Shown here piece after piece: positions 53,045-62,988 of a DNA stretch of 64,000 bases (position 1 is its first letter; each line of letters opens with the position of its first letter). Under the pieces are notes generated by a model. It was not told the DNA's origin and made no database searches. It was given only the letters and a program-made list of their open reading frames with translations. Where the stretch lies: assembly GCF_004364645.1 (NCBI RefSeq), contig NZ_SOAW01000001.1, forward strand, positions 2,046,001 through 2,110,000, given 5' to 3'. The translations under genes were made by a program, and so were the position numbers. The DNA comes from Naumannella halotolerans. Its GTDB lineage: Bacteria; Actinomycetota; Actinomycetes; Propionibacteriales; Propionibacteriaceae.

Positions 53045-54679
53045 TCAGCGGGCGGCTCGGACCGCCGCAGCGCGTGCGGTCTGCAGTGCCGTCAGCTCGG
53101 TCTCCACCTCACCCAGCAGCAGCCGCGAGGCGACCTCCTCGACCCCTCGACGCAGCTCGCGGCGTACCCGCCGGGCGCGTCGTGCGGCGCCGATCCCGGC
53201 GCACCATCGGCTGATCAGGGCCAGCAACAGACCGGCCAGCACCCCACCCACCAGCATCAGAGTCGGTACGGGAATGCCGAACTCACCGACCTGGACCAGC
53301 GGCAGGGCGCCGTCACCGATGTCGAACCGCAGGTAGTCCAACAGCGCCAGACCACCCAGCCAGAGCCCGCCGAGCACCGCCACGGCCAAGAACAGCCACT
53401 GGAACGCACCCGCCACCGGCCACCAGGGCGCCCGCCGGATCCGCACCGAGCGGGCCACGGTGGAATCGAGCGCATCGGCGACCGACCCGGTGGCGGCGAC
53501 GACCCGGGCATTGACCTGTTCCCCGAGGGCCGGCGGCAGACTGGCCGAGGCCGCCGCAACGTAACCCCGGGCAGCCGTCGCGATCTGTGCGGTGACCGCC
53601 GGGGAGGCCGTCGGCAGGGAGGTACGGCGCAGCTCAGCCAGGTCCTCGGTGGTCGATGCCCCCTGGTCCGGGGAAGGTCGCAGACCGAGCGTCGCCAGCG
53701 GGTCCGCCCGCAGCTTCTGCACCCAGCGCAGCGGTGGCCAGCCGGTCGCCGCGACCGCATCGCGGATGCTGGAGACCCGGACCGCCTCGACCACCGCCGG
53801 CACACCGGCTGCATGTTCCATGGCGGTCAGCAGCTGATCCCGGGAACGGGTGAGCTCACCGCCACCCGTCGACGGTGCCGCCAGTTCCGCCTCGATCGCC
53901 GCGGCTGCCGCCCGTACCTCGGCCACCAGTCGGGCGGTGGCGGCCTCCCGCCGGCGCACGGCCCGGGCGATCAGCTCGGTCAGTTCCTCGATCCCCTGCC
54001 CGGTGACCGCGGAGGTACCGACCACGGTGGCCCGCAGGCCGTCGGCGGCGACCAGCCGCCGAAGATCGTCCAGACAGGCCCGCTGCTCGGCCGGTTGCAG
54101 CCGATCGAGCTGGTTCAGCACCACCACGATCACCTCGTCGCGGCCGGTCAGCCGCTGCAGATAACGGGTGTGCAAGGTGGCATCGGCGTACTTCTGCGGG
54201 TTGGTCACCCAGATCAACAGGTCGGCACGTTCGGTGACATGGTCGGCCCGGAGCCGGTGGTCGGCGACCACCGAGTCGTGGTCGGGCAGGTCCAGCAGCA
54301 CCAGCCCGTCGGGATGGGCCCGGTCGACCTGGAGGTCGTGCCGCTCACTGACACCCAGCCAGTCCAGCAGGTCCCCGGCGCCGGCGCCGAGGGCAGCGGT
54401 CTCGGCGACCACACCGATCGGGTGGGCGGTGGTCGGGCGTTTGCTGCTGGTGGCGGCGAGTTCGGCGCCGACCAGGGCATTGAACACCGACGACTTGCCC
54501 GCACCGGTCTGACCGGCCAGCGCGACCACGGTGTGCTCGGCGGAGAAGTGGGTACGTTCGCCCGCCCGTTGCAGCACCTCGCCGGCACGGATGCGCACCG
54601 GCTCGGGAAGTCGGTCACCGGCAGCGGTCAACGCCTCCTGCAGCGCGCTGACCCGGTCGGCCAGGCTGGTCCGCGGCAT
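53045..54679 (-). CDS. Membrane-associated GTPase (YfjP/dynamin-like), partner 2
   Basis: A 544-residue protein with an N-terminal P-loop GTPase domain: G1 GQTGAGKS (56-63), G3-like LLDLPDHDS and G4 NQLDRL. The rest is helical, with two transmembrane segments at about 390-425 and 445-470 and a basic C-terminus. The G3 motif has Asp rather than Gly after DLP. Its ATG overlaps the stop of the upstream GTPase gene by one base (TGATG), so the two are made together. Resembles paired membrane-remodelling GTPases of actinobacteria; function unproven. Confidence 0.8.
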   Translation of the reverse strand: MPRTSLADRVSALQEALTAAGDRLPEPVRIRAGEVLQRAGERTHFSAEHTVVALAGQTGAGKSSVFNALVGAELAATSSKRPTTAHPIGVVAETAALGAGAGDLLDWLGVSERHDLQVDRAHPDGLVLLDLPDHDSVVADHRLRADHVTERADLLIWVTNPQKYADATLHTRYLQRLTGRDEVIVVVLNQLDRLQPAEQRACLDDLRRLVAADGLRATVVGTSAVTGQGIEELTELIARAVRRREAATARLVAEVRAAAAAIEAELAAPSTGGGELTRSRDQLLTAMEHAAGVPAVVEAVRVSSIRDAVAATGWPPLRWVQKLRADPLATLGLRPSPDQGASTTEDLAELRRTSLPTASPAVTAQIATAARGYVAAASASLPPALGEQVNARVVAATGSVADALDSTVARSVRIRRAPWWPVAGAFQWLFLAVAVLGGLWLGGLALLDYLRFDIGDGALPLVQVGEFGIPVPTLMLVGGVLAGLLLALISRWCAGIGAARRARRVRRELRRGVEEVASRLLLGEVETELTALQTARAAAVRAAR

Positions 54680-56691
54680 CAGCGTCCCCCGCCGAACAGC
54701 CGTCTCCAGAATCCGGGGCGTTCGTCCTCCTCGGCGACGACCACCTCGGTCGAGACCGGTGCTTCGAGTTCGGGCTGTCCGCGCAGGCCCGCACCGCGCA
54801 ACACCGGGCCGGGTCGTTGCACCCCTTCGGCGGGCAGCTGGGCACGCCGACCGGCCCGCTCGTCGGCATCGGCGGCCTCGAGCGCGTCGGCCGCCTGCCG
54901 CAGTTCGTCACCGGCGACTGCGGTCAGCCCGAGCGCAGCGACCGCGGTACGGGCGATCGCGGCATCGGCGTCCAGCACCGCCTGCAACCGGGCGTTCAGC
55001 CGTTCGGCCGCCTCCTTGGCCAGGCGGCGCACGGCATCATCACCGAAGACGGCCTCCAACAGTTTCTGCGCGGCGAGCGCCGTACCGCCGGCGATACCGA
55101 CCTCCACCCCGGTCAGCCCGCCGGTGCTGGCGAAGACCACCAACATCAGGGCCACACCGAGGCCGTTGACACCGAAGCTGAGACCGCGAGCCAGGCCACG
55201 TTTGGCCGCACCCTGTTCGCTGACGATCTCCAGCACATCGGCCTGCCAACCGCGGATCTGCTCGGCGACGGTGGAGCGGAGTTCGGCGGTACTGACCCCG
55301 GTCACCCCGGCGGTCGCCGAGGCGTCGACCAGCAGACCGGACCCGGCGGGGTCCGAGCGCCAGGCCGAACGCACCCGCTCCCGGGCACTCTCCAGGGCGT
55401 CGATCATCACCGCTTCGAGTCCGTGGGCGATCGCCAGCTCGACCGGTCTGGCCGACGGCTCACCACCGCGCAGGAAGGAACGCAGACCGTCGCGTACCCG
55501 GCCGACGCCGCGGTCGATGGAGCGGATGAAAGCACTCGCGCCGACGAAGTCCTGCCACCGCGCCAGCACCTCCCCGCGCAGCATGGCACCGTCGGCGGTG
55601 GCCTCGACCACCTTCGCCCGGGCGTCGTCGTAGGCGCTGTCGACGATCTGCAACAACCGCTCGGCCGAGGCGTACTGCTCATCGGCGGCACTGGCGAGCT
55701 GCCGCAGGGATCCGGCGAGATCACCGATCACCCCGTCGCGGGTGGCGAGCGCGACCTGGTCCCGGGCACCGGCATCACCGCCGAGGTCACTCAGCCAGCC
55801 GGCGATCTCGGCGACCGCCCGTTCCGGCAGCAGACCTTGGTCGTCGAGTGCGCTCTCGGGTACCGAGAACAACGGCGCCGGGCCCAGGTCGTGGGCGTCC
55901 ATCATCCGCCGCAGGTCGCCCACCACGGCCAGTTCCGAGCCCGGATCGACCCGATCGATGACCAGCGCGATCTGGGCATGTCGGCGGGCGGCGTCACCGA
56001 GCAGTTCCCACGGCACGGCATCGGCGTAGCGGGCGGCGGTGGTGACGAAGAGCCACAGGTCGGCGGCGGCGAGCAACTGCCCGGCGAGTTCCCGGTTGGC
56101 GGTCTCCACCGAGTCGATGTCGGGTGCGTCGAGCAGCGCCAGCCCGGGCGGCATGGCCGGGAAGGGGGCCAACCGCAGGGACCGTACGTCCTCGGTCCGG
56201 GTGCCGTCGCGGTCCGGTGCCGGGACAGCTCCGGCACCGGGCGAGACGGTACGGGTGTGCACCCGTTGCAGTCCGGGCAGGATCCGTTCCGGTGCGAACC
56301 ACGGAGCATCGGCGGGGTGGAAGACCAGCACCGGCGAGCGGGTGGTCGGGCGCAGCACACCCGGGGTGGTCAGCGGCGCCCCGAGCAGGGAGTTCACCAG
56401 AGTCGACTTACCGGCTCCGGTGGACCCGCCGACCACCACCAGCAACGGTGCACCGTCGGCCCGCAACCGGGGCAGCAGATAGTCGTCGATCTGGTCGATC
56501 ACCGATCGGCGTTGCCGACGGGCCTGGTCGACCCCGGCCCCGGCCAACGGCAGCGCGAGTGCGGCGAGCCGACCGCGGGCACGGTCGACGGCGCTGATCA
56601 GGCCGGGCCGTACCGCTGCGGCAGCCGGTACGGCCGGCTCCAGGGCGGGCTGCTCCCGCGCACTCGGCAACGGTGCTTCTGGCTCGGTCAC
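54679..56691 (-). CDS. Membrane-associated GTPase (dynamin-like), partner 1
   Basis: A 670-residue protein. G1 is GSTGAGKS (89-96), G3-like LLDAPDIDSV, G4 VIDRVD. A long helical middle region (residues about 290-490) is followed by a hydrophobic hairpin (GVNGLGVALMLVVFASTGGL; GIAGGTALAAQKLLEAVFGD), the usual membrane-paddle position in bacterial dynamin-like proteins, and a helical tail. It is translationally coupled to the second GTPase. The two may form a heteromer at the membrane. Confidence 0.8.
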   Translation of the reverse strand: MTEPEAPLPSAREQPALEPAVPAAAAVRPGLISAVDRARGRLAALALPLAGAGVDQARRQRRSVIDQIDDYLLPRLRADGAPLLVVVGGSTGAGKSTLVNSLLGAPLTTPGVLRPTTRSPVLVFHPADAPWFAPERILPGLQRVHTRTVSPGAGAVPAPDRDGTRTEDVRSLRLAPFPAMPPGLALLDAPDIDSVETANRELAGQLLAAADLWLFVTTAARYADAVPWELLGDAARRHAQIALVIDRVDPGSELAVVGDLRRMMDAHDLGPAPLFSVPESALDDQGLLPERAVAEIAGWLSDLGGDAGARDQVALATRDGVIGDLAGSLRQLASAADEQYASAERLLQIVDSAYDDARAKVVEATADGAMLRGEVLARWQDFVGASAFIRSIDRGVGRVRDGLRSFLRGGEPSARPVELAIAHGLEAVMIDALESARERVRSAWRSDPAGSGLLVDASATAGVTGVSTAELRSTVAEQIRGWQADVLEIVSEQGAAKRGLARGLSFGVNGLGVALMLVVFASTGGLTGVEVGIAGGTALAAQKLLEAVFGDDAVRRLAKEAAERLNARLQAVLDADAAIARTAVAALGLTAVAGDELRQAADALEAADADERAGRRAQLPAEGVQRPGPVLRGAGLRGQPELEAPVSTEVVVAEEDERPGFWRRLFGGGR

Positions 56692-56790
56692 AAGGCCATC
56701 CTGCCCGACCCCGGCTCACGGTGACCGGTCACCCGGCCGGCGCCGCTGTGATTCCTCGCCGGCCCGCTGCACCCGACGGTTCCTCACGGC

Positions 56791-58371
56791 TCATCCCACG
56801 GTGGCCTGCCTGCCGATCAGCTCGGCGATCCGGCCGCGGCAACCGCCGCAGCCGGTGCCGGCCCGGGTCCGCCGCCCGACGCACTCGACACTGTCGTCCC
56901 CGGCAGCCACACCATCCATGATCGACTTCACGACCACCCCATTGCACCAGCAGACGACCGCCTCGGGGGCGAACCGGTCGACCGCCCCGCCGGTGGTGAG
57001 GGCGGGGGCGTCGAGGCGCAGCAGAACGCTGCGATCGGTGGGCAGTTCGGCCTGCCCGTTGTAGAGCACGGTCAGCTCGGCCCCGACCCGGGGCATCCCG
57101 ACACAGACGAATCCCTCCAGCACGTCATCGACGGTGACCAGCTTGACGTAGGCACCCCGGGCCGGATCGACCCATTGGGAGACCTCGACACCACCGCTGC
57201 AACCGAGGGCATGGCTGCCGCTGTCCCATGGATCGGCCATCACCCGGCCGGCGGCCAGCACATCCACCCCGTCGGCCTTCAACATCACCACCGGCGGACG
57301 TTCCTCGGTCTCGGGCAGCACCGGCCCACCGGCCCGTCCGGCCTCGGCCACCAGCTGTGCGGCGACGAACTCGGCCTGTCGCCATCCCGGGCCGATCAGG
57401 CCGCGCGGCCCGCCGGGTACGGACTCGGCGCCGGCGCCCACCCGGCCGGTGGCCACATGCGCACAGTCACCGATGGCGAAGATCGACCGATCGGCCCAAC
57501 TGCGCAGGCTCGGATCGACCAGTATCCCTGCGGCGGTGGGCAGACCGGCGGCCGCAGCCAGCCCCACCCGTGCCCGGACACCGGCCGACAGCACCAGCAG
57601 ATCGCCGGGGATCCGCTCCCCGTCCTCACCGAGCAGGGCACCGAACCGCGCACCCTCGCCCGGTACGGGCTCACAGATCACACCGGTGGCCCGGAAGTCA
57701 CCGAGCATGATCACCCCGGCCCGTCGGGCCGCCCGGGCCAAGGCCTGTCCGCCACCATGATCGAGATTGCGGGCCATCGGCACCGGCCCGCTGTGGATCA
57801 GCACCACCTCCGCACCCTGATCGGCCATCGCCAACGCCGCCTCGGTACCGAGCACCCCGCCACCCAGGACCAGGATCCGCCGGCGGTCGCTGACGGCCCG
57901 GGCGACCACCTCGGCATCGGCGAGATCGCGCAACCCGACGATCCCGGCGGGCAGTCCCCGTACCTGTCGATCGTCGGCGGGTACGGCGGGATCGGTCGAC
58001 GCTTCGACCTGCGACAACCCGGCCAGCGCCGGCACATGGGCCCGGGCCCCGGTGGCCAGGACCAGCCGGTCGTAACCCAGGGACTGCCCGTCACCGAGTG
58101 TCAGCCGGCGGGCTGTCCGATCGATCGCGGTGACGGCCGTACCGGTGAGCACCCGGACGCCGGTTGCTGCAACGGCTTCAGCGTCGATGATGTCCAGCGC
58201 CCGGCGGTCCACCTTGTTCGCGGCGAACTCCGAGACCAGTACCCGGTTGTAGGCCTGCTCGGGTTCGGCACCGACCACCGTCAGGTCGATCCGCCCGGTT
58301 TCGACCGCCGGCAGCACCTCCTCGACGAACCTGGCCCCGACCGGCCCGTACCCCACCAGCACGACACGCAT
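56791..58371 (-). CDS. nasB: FAD/NAD(P)H oxidoreductase with BFD-type [2Fe-2S] domain, nitrate-reductase electron-transfer subunit
   Basis: A 526-residue flavoprotein. FAD motif VLVGYGPVGARFVEEV at the N-terminus, NAD(P) motif ILVLGGGVLGTEAALAMADQ, FAD-closing IFAIGDCAHVATG, and a C-terminal BFD-like cluster domain (VVCWCNGVVVK ... GTGCGGCRGRIAEL). It resembles the N-terminal half of NirB but lacks the sirohaem domain, matching NasB-type subunits that pass electrons from NAD(P)H to assimilatory nitrate reductase. The ATG overlaps the reductase stop by one base (TGATG). Confidence 0.88.
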   Translation of the reverse strand: MRVVLVGYGPVGARFVEEVLPAVETGRIDLTVVGAEPEQAYNRVLVSEFAANKVDRRALDIIDAEAVAATGVRVLTGTAVTAIDRTARRLTLGDGQSLGYDRLVLATGARAHVPALAGLSQVEASTDPAVPADDRQVRGLPAGIVGLRDLADAEVVARAVSDRRRILVLGGGVLGTEAALAMADQGAEVVLIHSGPVPMARNLDHGGGQALARAARRAGVIMLGDFRATGVICEPVPGEGARFGALLGEDGERIPGDLLVLSAGVRARVGLAAAAGLPTAAGILVDPSLRSWADRSIFAIGDCAHVATGRVGAGAESVPGGPRGLIGPGWRQAEFVAAQLVAEAGRAGGPVLPETEERPPVVMLKADGVDVLAAGRVMADPWDSGSHALGCSGGVEVSQWVDPARGAYVKLVTVDDVLEGFVCVGMPRVGAELTVLYNGQAELPTDRSVLLRLDAPALTTGGAVDRFAPEAVVCWCNGVVVKSIMDGVAAGDDSVECVGRRTRAGTGCGGCRGRIAELIGRQATVG

Positions 58372-60481
58372 CAGCCCTGCACCTCCACCGGGTCGGCGCG
58401 GCGGACGCTCACCTGGGTCCGTTTGAACTCCGGCATCGCCGAGATCGGGTCGACCACGGCCTCGGTCAAGGCGTTCGCCGTCTGTCTGCCTCCGAAATGA
58501 AACGGCAGGAAGACGGTGTCGATCCGGATCCCGGTGCTCAACTCGGCGCGGGCGAAGACCTCACCGCGGAGGTTCGAGATCGCACCCGGTCCCCCTCGGC
58601 GATGCCCAGCCGCTGTGCCGTGGCCGGATCGATCTGCAGATCGGCCTGCGGGCGGGCGCTGCGCAGTTCCTCCACACGACGGGTCTGGGCGCCGGACTGG
58701 TAGTGCTCCAGCAGCCTCCCGGTCACCAGGGTCAGCTCATCGGTCGCCACCGGCCGGGGCGCGTGGCGCCGGGAACGCACCGGAACCATCACGGCGCGCC
58801 CGTCGGGATGGGCGAACCGCTCGGCGAACAGTCGCGGGGTCCCCGCGGATCCGCTCGGGTACGGCCAGTAGGCCTCGACCTCGGTGTCCAGCAACTCATG
58901 GCTCAGGCCGGAGTAGTCGGCGATGCCGCCGGCCGAGGCGCGGGCGAGTTCGTCGAAGACCGCCGCAGCTTCGGTGTCCCAGACCCCGGGGGCCGCCAAC
59001 CGCTGCGCCAGTTCGGCCATGATCCACAGTTCGCTGCGTACCCCCTGCGGTGGTTCGATCGCCCGCCGTCGGCGCAACACCCGGCCCTCGAGATTGGTCA
59101 TCGTCCCCTCCTCCTCGGCCCACTGGGTGACCGGCAGGACGTAGTCGGCATGGGCAGCGGTCTCGGAGCAGAAGAAGTCGCAGACGACCAGCAGATCGAG
59201 TTGGGCCAGACGGCGGGCCACCGCACCGGCGTCGGGGGCCGAGATCACCACATTCGACCCATGGACCAGTAGTGCCTTGATCTGCTCACCGAGCCGGCCG
59301 AGCAGTTCGGTCGCCGGCACCCCGGGCCCGGGCAACCGGTCGGGGTCGACACCCCAGACGGCGGCCACCTGAGCCCGTGCCTGGGGATCGGTGATCTTGC
59401 GATAGCCGGGGAGTTGGTCGGCCTTCTGCCCGTGTTCGCGACCGCCCTGGCCGTTGCCCTGTCCGGTGAGGGTGCCGTACCCGGAGCCGGGCCGGCCGCA
59501 GAGCCCGAGCAGCAACGACAGGTTGATCGCCGCGGTCACCGTGTCGGTGCCGTCGACATGCTGTTCGATCCCCCGGCCGGTCAGGATGTAGGTGCCCCGA
59601 CCGCCGGCCAGCCGGTGGGCCACCTCCCGCAGCTGACCGGTCGGCGCACCGGTCACCTCCTGCACCCGCTGCGGCCACCACTGCGCGACCGAGCGCCGCA
59701 CCCCTTCCCAGCCGACGGTACGGGTCTGCACGTAGTGCTCGTCGTACAGCTTCTCGTTGAGCACGATGTGGGTGATCCCCAACAGCAGCACCAGATCGGT
59801 TCCGGGCACCGGTTGCAGGTGCAAACCACCGCCGTCGTCGGTCAGCCGGGCGGTCTCGGAGCGGCGCGGATCGACCACGATCAGACCGTTTCGTTCGCGG
59901 GTCCCCTCGAGGTGACCGATGAACGGCGGCATCGTGGCAGCGACATTCGATCCCACCAGCAAGATGGTCTGCGCACCGTCGAGATCGCTGACCGGGAAGG
60001 GCATCCCGCGGTCGATGCCGAATGCCCGGTTCCCGGCGGCGGCTGCACTCGACATGCAGAACCGGCCGTTGTAGTCGATCATGGAAGTGCCGAGCGCGAT
60101 GCGCGCGAACTTGCCCAGCTGGTAGGCCTTCTCGTTCGTCAGCCCGCCACCGCCGAAGACCCCCACCGCGTCCTTGCCGTGACGCTCACCGATGCTTCGT
60201 AGTCGGTCGGCGATGTCGTCCAGGGCCTGTTCCCAGCCGACCGGTACGAATTCGGAACCGACCCGCCGCAGCGGGGTGGTCACCCGGCCGGCGGAGTTGA
60301 TCAACTCCGCCGAGGTCCAGCCCTTCTTGCACAGCCCTCCCCGATTGGTCGGGAAGTCCCGACTGCCGATGCCCACCGGCGGCCGATGATCAACTTGCTG
60401 TTCCGGGAGGTCGGCACCGGTCTGCAGGGACATCGCGCATTGCAGGGCACAGTAGGGGCAGTGACTGGCGGTGGTGGCCAT
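58371..60481 (-). pseudogene. nasC: Assimilatory nitrate reductase catalytic subunit, frameshifted near the C-terminus
   Basis: A molybdopterin oxidoreductase. N-terminal [4Fe-4S] ligands Cys8, Cys11, Cys15, Cys51 (CPYCALQC; GGLCKKGW), then typical segments (GGGLTNEKAYQLGKFARIAL; CMSSAAAAGNRAFGIDRGMP; DFFCSETAAHADYVLPVTQW). At 58580 a G is missing (CGATC for CGGATC), shifting the frame in the last 70 codons; the proper ending (ISNLRGEVFARAELSTGIRI ... VEVQG) lies in the other frame, stopping at 58371. As sequenced the protein ends at 58538 with a short false tail, losing part of the molybdopterin-binding C-terminal domain. Confidence 0.85.
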
Positions 60482-60493
60482 GGGCGCGTCCGT

Positions 60494-61887
60494 TCAGATG
60501 ACCAGGCCGCTACGGCGGCCCGACCGCAGGTAGACGCCGTAGGTGATCGCCGCCATGATCACGTAGGCGCCGACGAAGCAGAGCAGACCCGCCTGATAGC
60601 TGCCGGTGGCGGTCTTGGACAGGCCCAGTGCCTGCGGGATCACGAAACCGCCGTAGGCGCCGATCGCGGAGATGATGCCGAGCGCCGCGGCGGCCTTGCG
60701 CTGCGAGCCGATGTCACCGGCGCTGCGGTGGGCATCGGCGGTTCCTCCGCGCCAGGCGAAGACGGTCGGGATCATCCGGTAGGTGGAACCGTTGCCGATC
60801 CCACTGGCGGCGAACAGCACCAGGAACAGGGCCAGGAACACCCAGAAGGAGGCGGAGGGCAGCACGGCGACGACCGTCACCACCACCAGCGCCATCACCG
60901 CGAAGGCACCGATGGTGATCTTGGCACCGCCGAAGCGGTCGGCGAGCCTGCCACCGTAGGGTCGCGAGAGGGAACCCACCAGGGCACCGAGGAAGGCCAG
61001 CGACACCGAGGCCGTTCCGATGTGCAGCGCGGAGAAGTGGGGGTACTGGTCGGCGATCAACTTCGGAAGACCCCGGCGAACCCGATGAACGAACCGAAGG
61101 TGCCGATGTAGAGGAAGGCCAGCACCCACAGGTGGGGCTCCTTGACCGCTGCGATCGCCCCGGCGAAATCGGACTTCGCGTTCGACAGGTTGTCCATCCG
61201 CAGTGCTGCCCCGAGGGCGGCGATCACGATCAGTGGGACCCAGATCATGCCGGCGAGTCCCAGGTTGACCGTTGCCGCAGCGCCGATGGTGACCGCGATC
61301 GGGACGACGAACTGCGCCACCGAGGCACCGAGGTTGCCACCGGCCGCGTTCAGCCCGAGCGCCCAGCCCTTCTCCCGCTGCGGGAAGAAGTAGGTGATGT
61401 TGGCCATCGAGGAGGCGAAGTTACCGCCGCCGAGCCCGGCCAGGGCTGCGACCAGCAGCATCGTCGCGAACGACGTCTCCGGATTGCTCACCACCACCGA
61501 GAGCCCGATCGTCGGGATCAGCAGCAGCAGGGCGGAGACGATGGTCCAGTTGCGCCCACCGAATCGCGCGACCATGAAGGTGTAGGGGAAACGCAGGGTG
61601 GCCCCGACCAGGCTGGGGATCGAGATCAGCCAGAAGATCTGGGAGGTGCTGAAGTCGAATCCGGCCGCCGGCAGGGAGACGACGACGATCGACCACAACT
61701 GCCAGACGACGAAGCCGAGGAACTCGGCGAAGATCGACCAGCGCAGGTTCCGCCGGGCCATCGCCCGCCCGGGCCCTTCCCACTGTGCGGCGTCCCCGGG
61801 GTTCCAACCGTCGATCCAGCGGCCGCGGCGCCGGACCAGCCCGGAGCCTTGAGGGGTCTCGGTGGGCAACGTGGGTATGGCGTTCAT
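60494..61887 (-). pseudogene. narK: NarK-type nitrate/nitrite MFS transporter, split by a frameshift
   Basis: Two adjacent reading frames together make one transporter of about 464 residues. The 5' part (61887 to about 61066) has GFDFSTSQIFWLISIPSLVG and NFASSMANITYFFPQREKGW; the 3' part (about 61065 to 60494) has GALVGSLSRPYGGRLADRFG. At 61065-61066 one C is missing (TTCCGAAG for TTCCCGAAG); repair gives FAGVFPKLIADQYPHFSALH. It would import nitrate for the reductase encoded 12 bases downstream. Confidence 0.85.
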
Positions 61888-62025
61888 GGCTGACTCCAGT
61901 TCTCGGACGAGGATCTCGGGGAGCGGATGGGCGACGCGGTCGCGGGTTCATCGGGCCGGCGTCGACGCCGTACCGGGAGGGTGATCAGGAGTGCTGCCTG
62001 CCGATCGAGAGCAGCAGTCGGGCGG

Positions 62026-62730
62026 TCAGTCGCGACCGTCGTAGAGTTCGCCGACGATCTCGACCAGTTCGGGTGGTACGGGGCCGTCGGCGGTCAACAG
62101 GGGCTCGGTGGTGACATCGGCGCCGGCGGCTGCCGCGCGGCCGGCGAAGAAACCGGGGGCGAGCAGGTAGGTGGCGACGAAGACCCGCCCCGAGCCCTCC
62201 GCGCGGACCTGCTGCACGGCTGCTGCCAGGCCCGGTTCGGCATGGGCCAGGAAGGCTGCGGTGACCGGTCGCTGCACGAGCTCGGCCAGGTACGCCGCGG
62301 TCAGTCGGCAGTCGCGTACCGCCGAGGCATCGGTGGACCCGGCGGCACCGAGCACCACCCGATCGGTGGACTCGGCGTCGAAACCGGCCTCCAGCAACCG
62401 TCGGTGCAGCAGTTGCGCCAACCGCCGGTCCGGGCCGAGTGCCCCGCTCACCGTGACCGGGCGCTGCGTGGCCTGCCGGGTCTGCTGCAGGTCCACGTGG
62501 ACGTGGAATCCGGCCGAGAGCAGCAACGGCACGATCCGGGCCCCGACCTCGTCCGGCAACCCGGCCAGGGTACGGGTGACATCGGGCTCCTGGACGTCGA
62601 CGAAACTCGGCTCGACGACCAGCTCCGGCCGGGCCGCACGGACCGCGTCGACCAGTCCGGCGACGGCGCGCTGTCCGGCCGGGTCGGCAGTCCCGTGCGA
62701 GGCAGCGACCAGTACTGGTCGAGGGGCCAC
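62026..62730 (-). CDS. sirB: Sirohydrochlorin ferrochelatase (CbiX/SirB family)
   Basis: A 234-residue two-repeat chelatase that inserts iron into sirohydrochlorin to make sirohaem. Start of the fold: VLVAASHGTADPAGQRAVAG (active-site His), second repeat TAAFLAHAEPGLAAAVQQVR and FVATYLLAPGFFAGRAAAAG. The GTG at 62730 has GAGGGGG six bases upstream. The same frame is open upstream through the nirD remnant, so a NirD-SirB fusion protein is formally possible. Sirohaem would serve nitrite or sulphite reductase. Confidence 0.85.
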   Translation of the reverse strand: MAPRPVLVAASHGTADPAGQRAVAGLVDAVRAARPELVVEPSFVDVQEPDVTRTLAGLPDEVGARIVPLLLSAGFHVHVDLQQTRQATQRPVTVSGALGPDRRLAQLLHRRLLEAGFDAESTDRVVLGAAGSTDASAVRDCRLTAAYLAELVQRPVTAAFLAHAEPGLAAAVQQVRAEGSGRVFVATYLLAPGFFAGRAAAAGADVTTEPLLTADGPVPPELVEIVGELYDGRD

Positions 62731-62949
62731 GAAGATCACCCCCTCATCCTCTCGTACCCACCAGGTCGGCAGGTGCAGCTCCCCCGGACGGGTGTAGCAC
62801 TCCCCGGTCTGGAGGTCGAAGACATCCTTGTGCAGCGGCGAGGCGATGGTCGCCCGGCCGGCTCGGGAACCGACGATCCCCCGGGACATGACCGCGGCCC
62901 CGGTGGCCGGGTCGTGGTTGGAGACCGCGAAGATCCGGCCATCGGGGAC
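62731..62949 (-). pseudogene. nirD: 5'-truncated nitrite reductase small subunit, in frame with sirB
   Basis: DGRIFAVSNHDPATGAAVMS, then ASPLHKDVFDLQTGECY, is the Rieske-like fold of NirD from about its residue 33 onward. The N-terminal third and a start codon are absent: upstream bases belong to the divergent cobA gene. There is also no stop before sirB. The remnant suggests that a rearrangement removed the 5' end of nirD, perhaps with nirB, and joined cobA-hemD at this point. Confidence 0.75.
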
Positions 62950-62988
62950 CAGGGCGCCGAGCCGTTGCCGCCGACCCCGGCGGGCTGG

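Noticed and set aside
52601-55633. Plus-strand open frame of about 1010 codons
   Set aside because: It lies antisense to glpX and both GTPase genes, is Arg/Pro/Gly/Ser-rich, and has no recognisable domain. Long antisense frames are expected in DNA of this GC content.
61927-62985. Long plus-strand extension of cobA
   Set aside because: The in-frame extension upstream of 62989 is antisense to sirB and nirD and shows no homology-like motifs; cobA is full length from the GTG at 62989.
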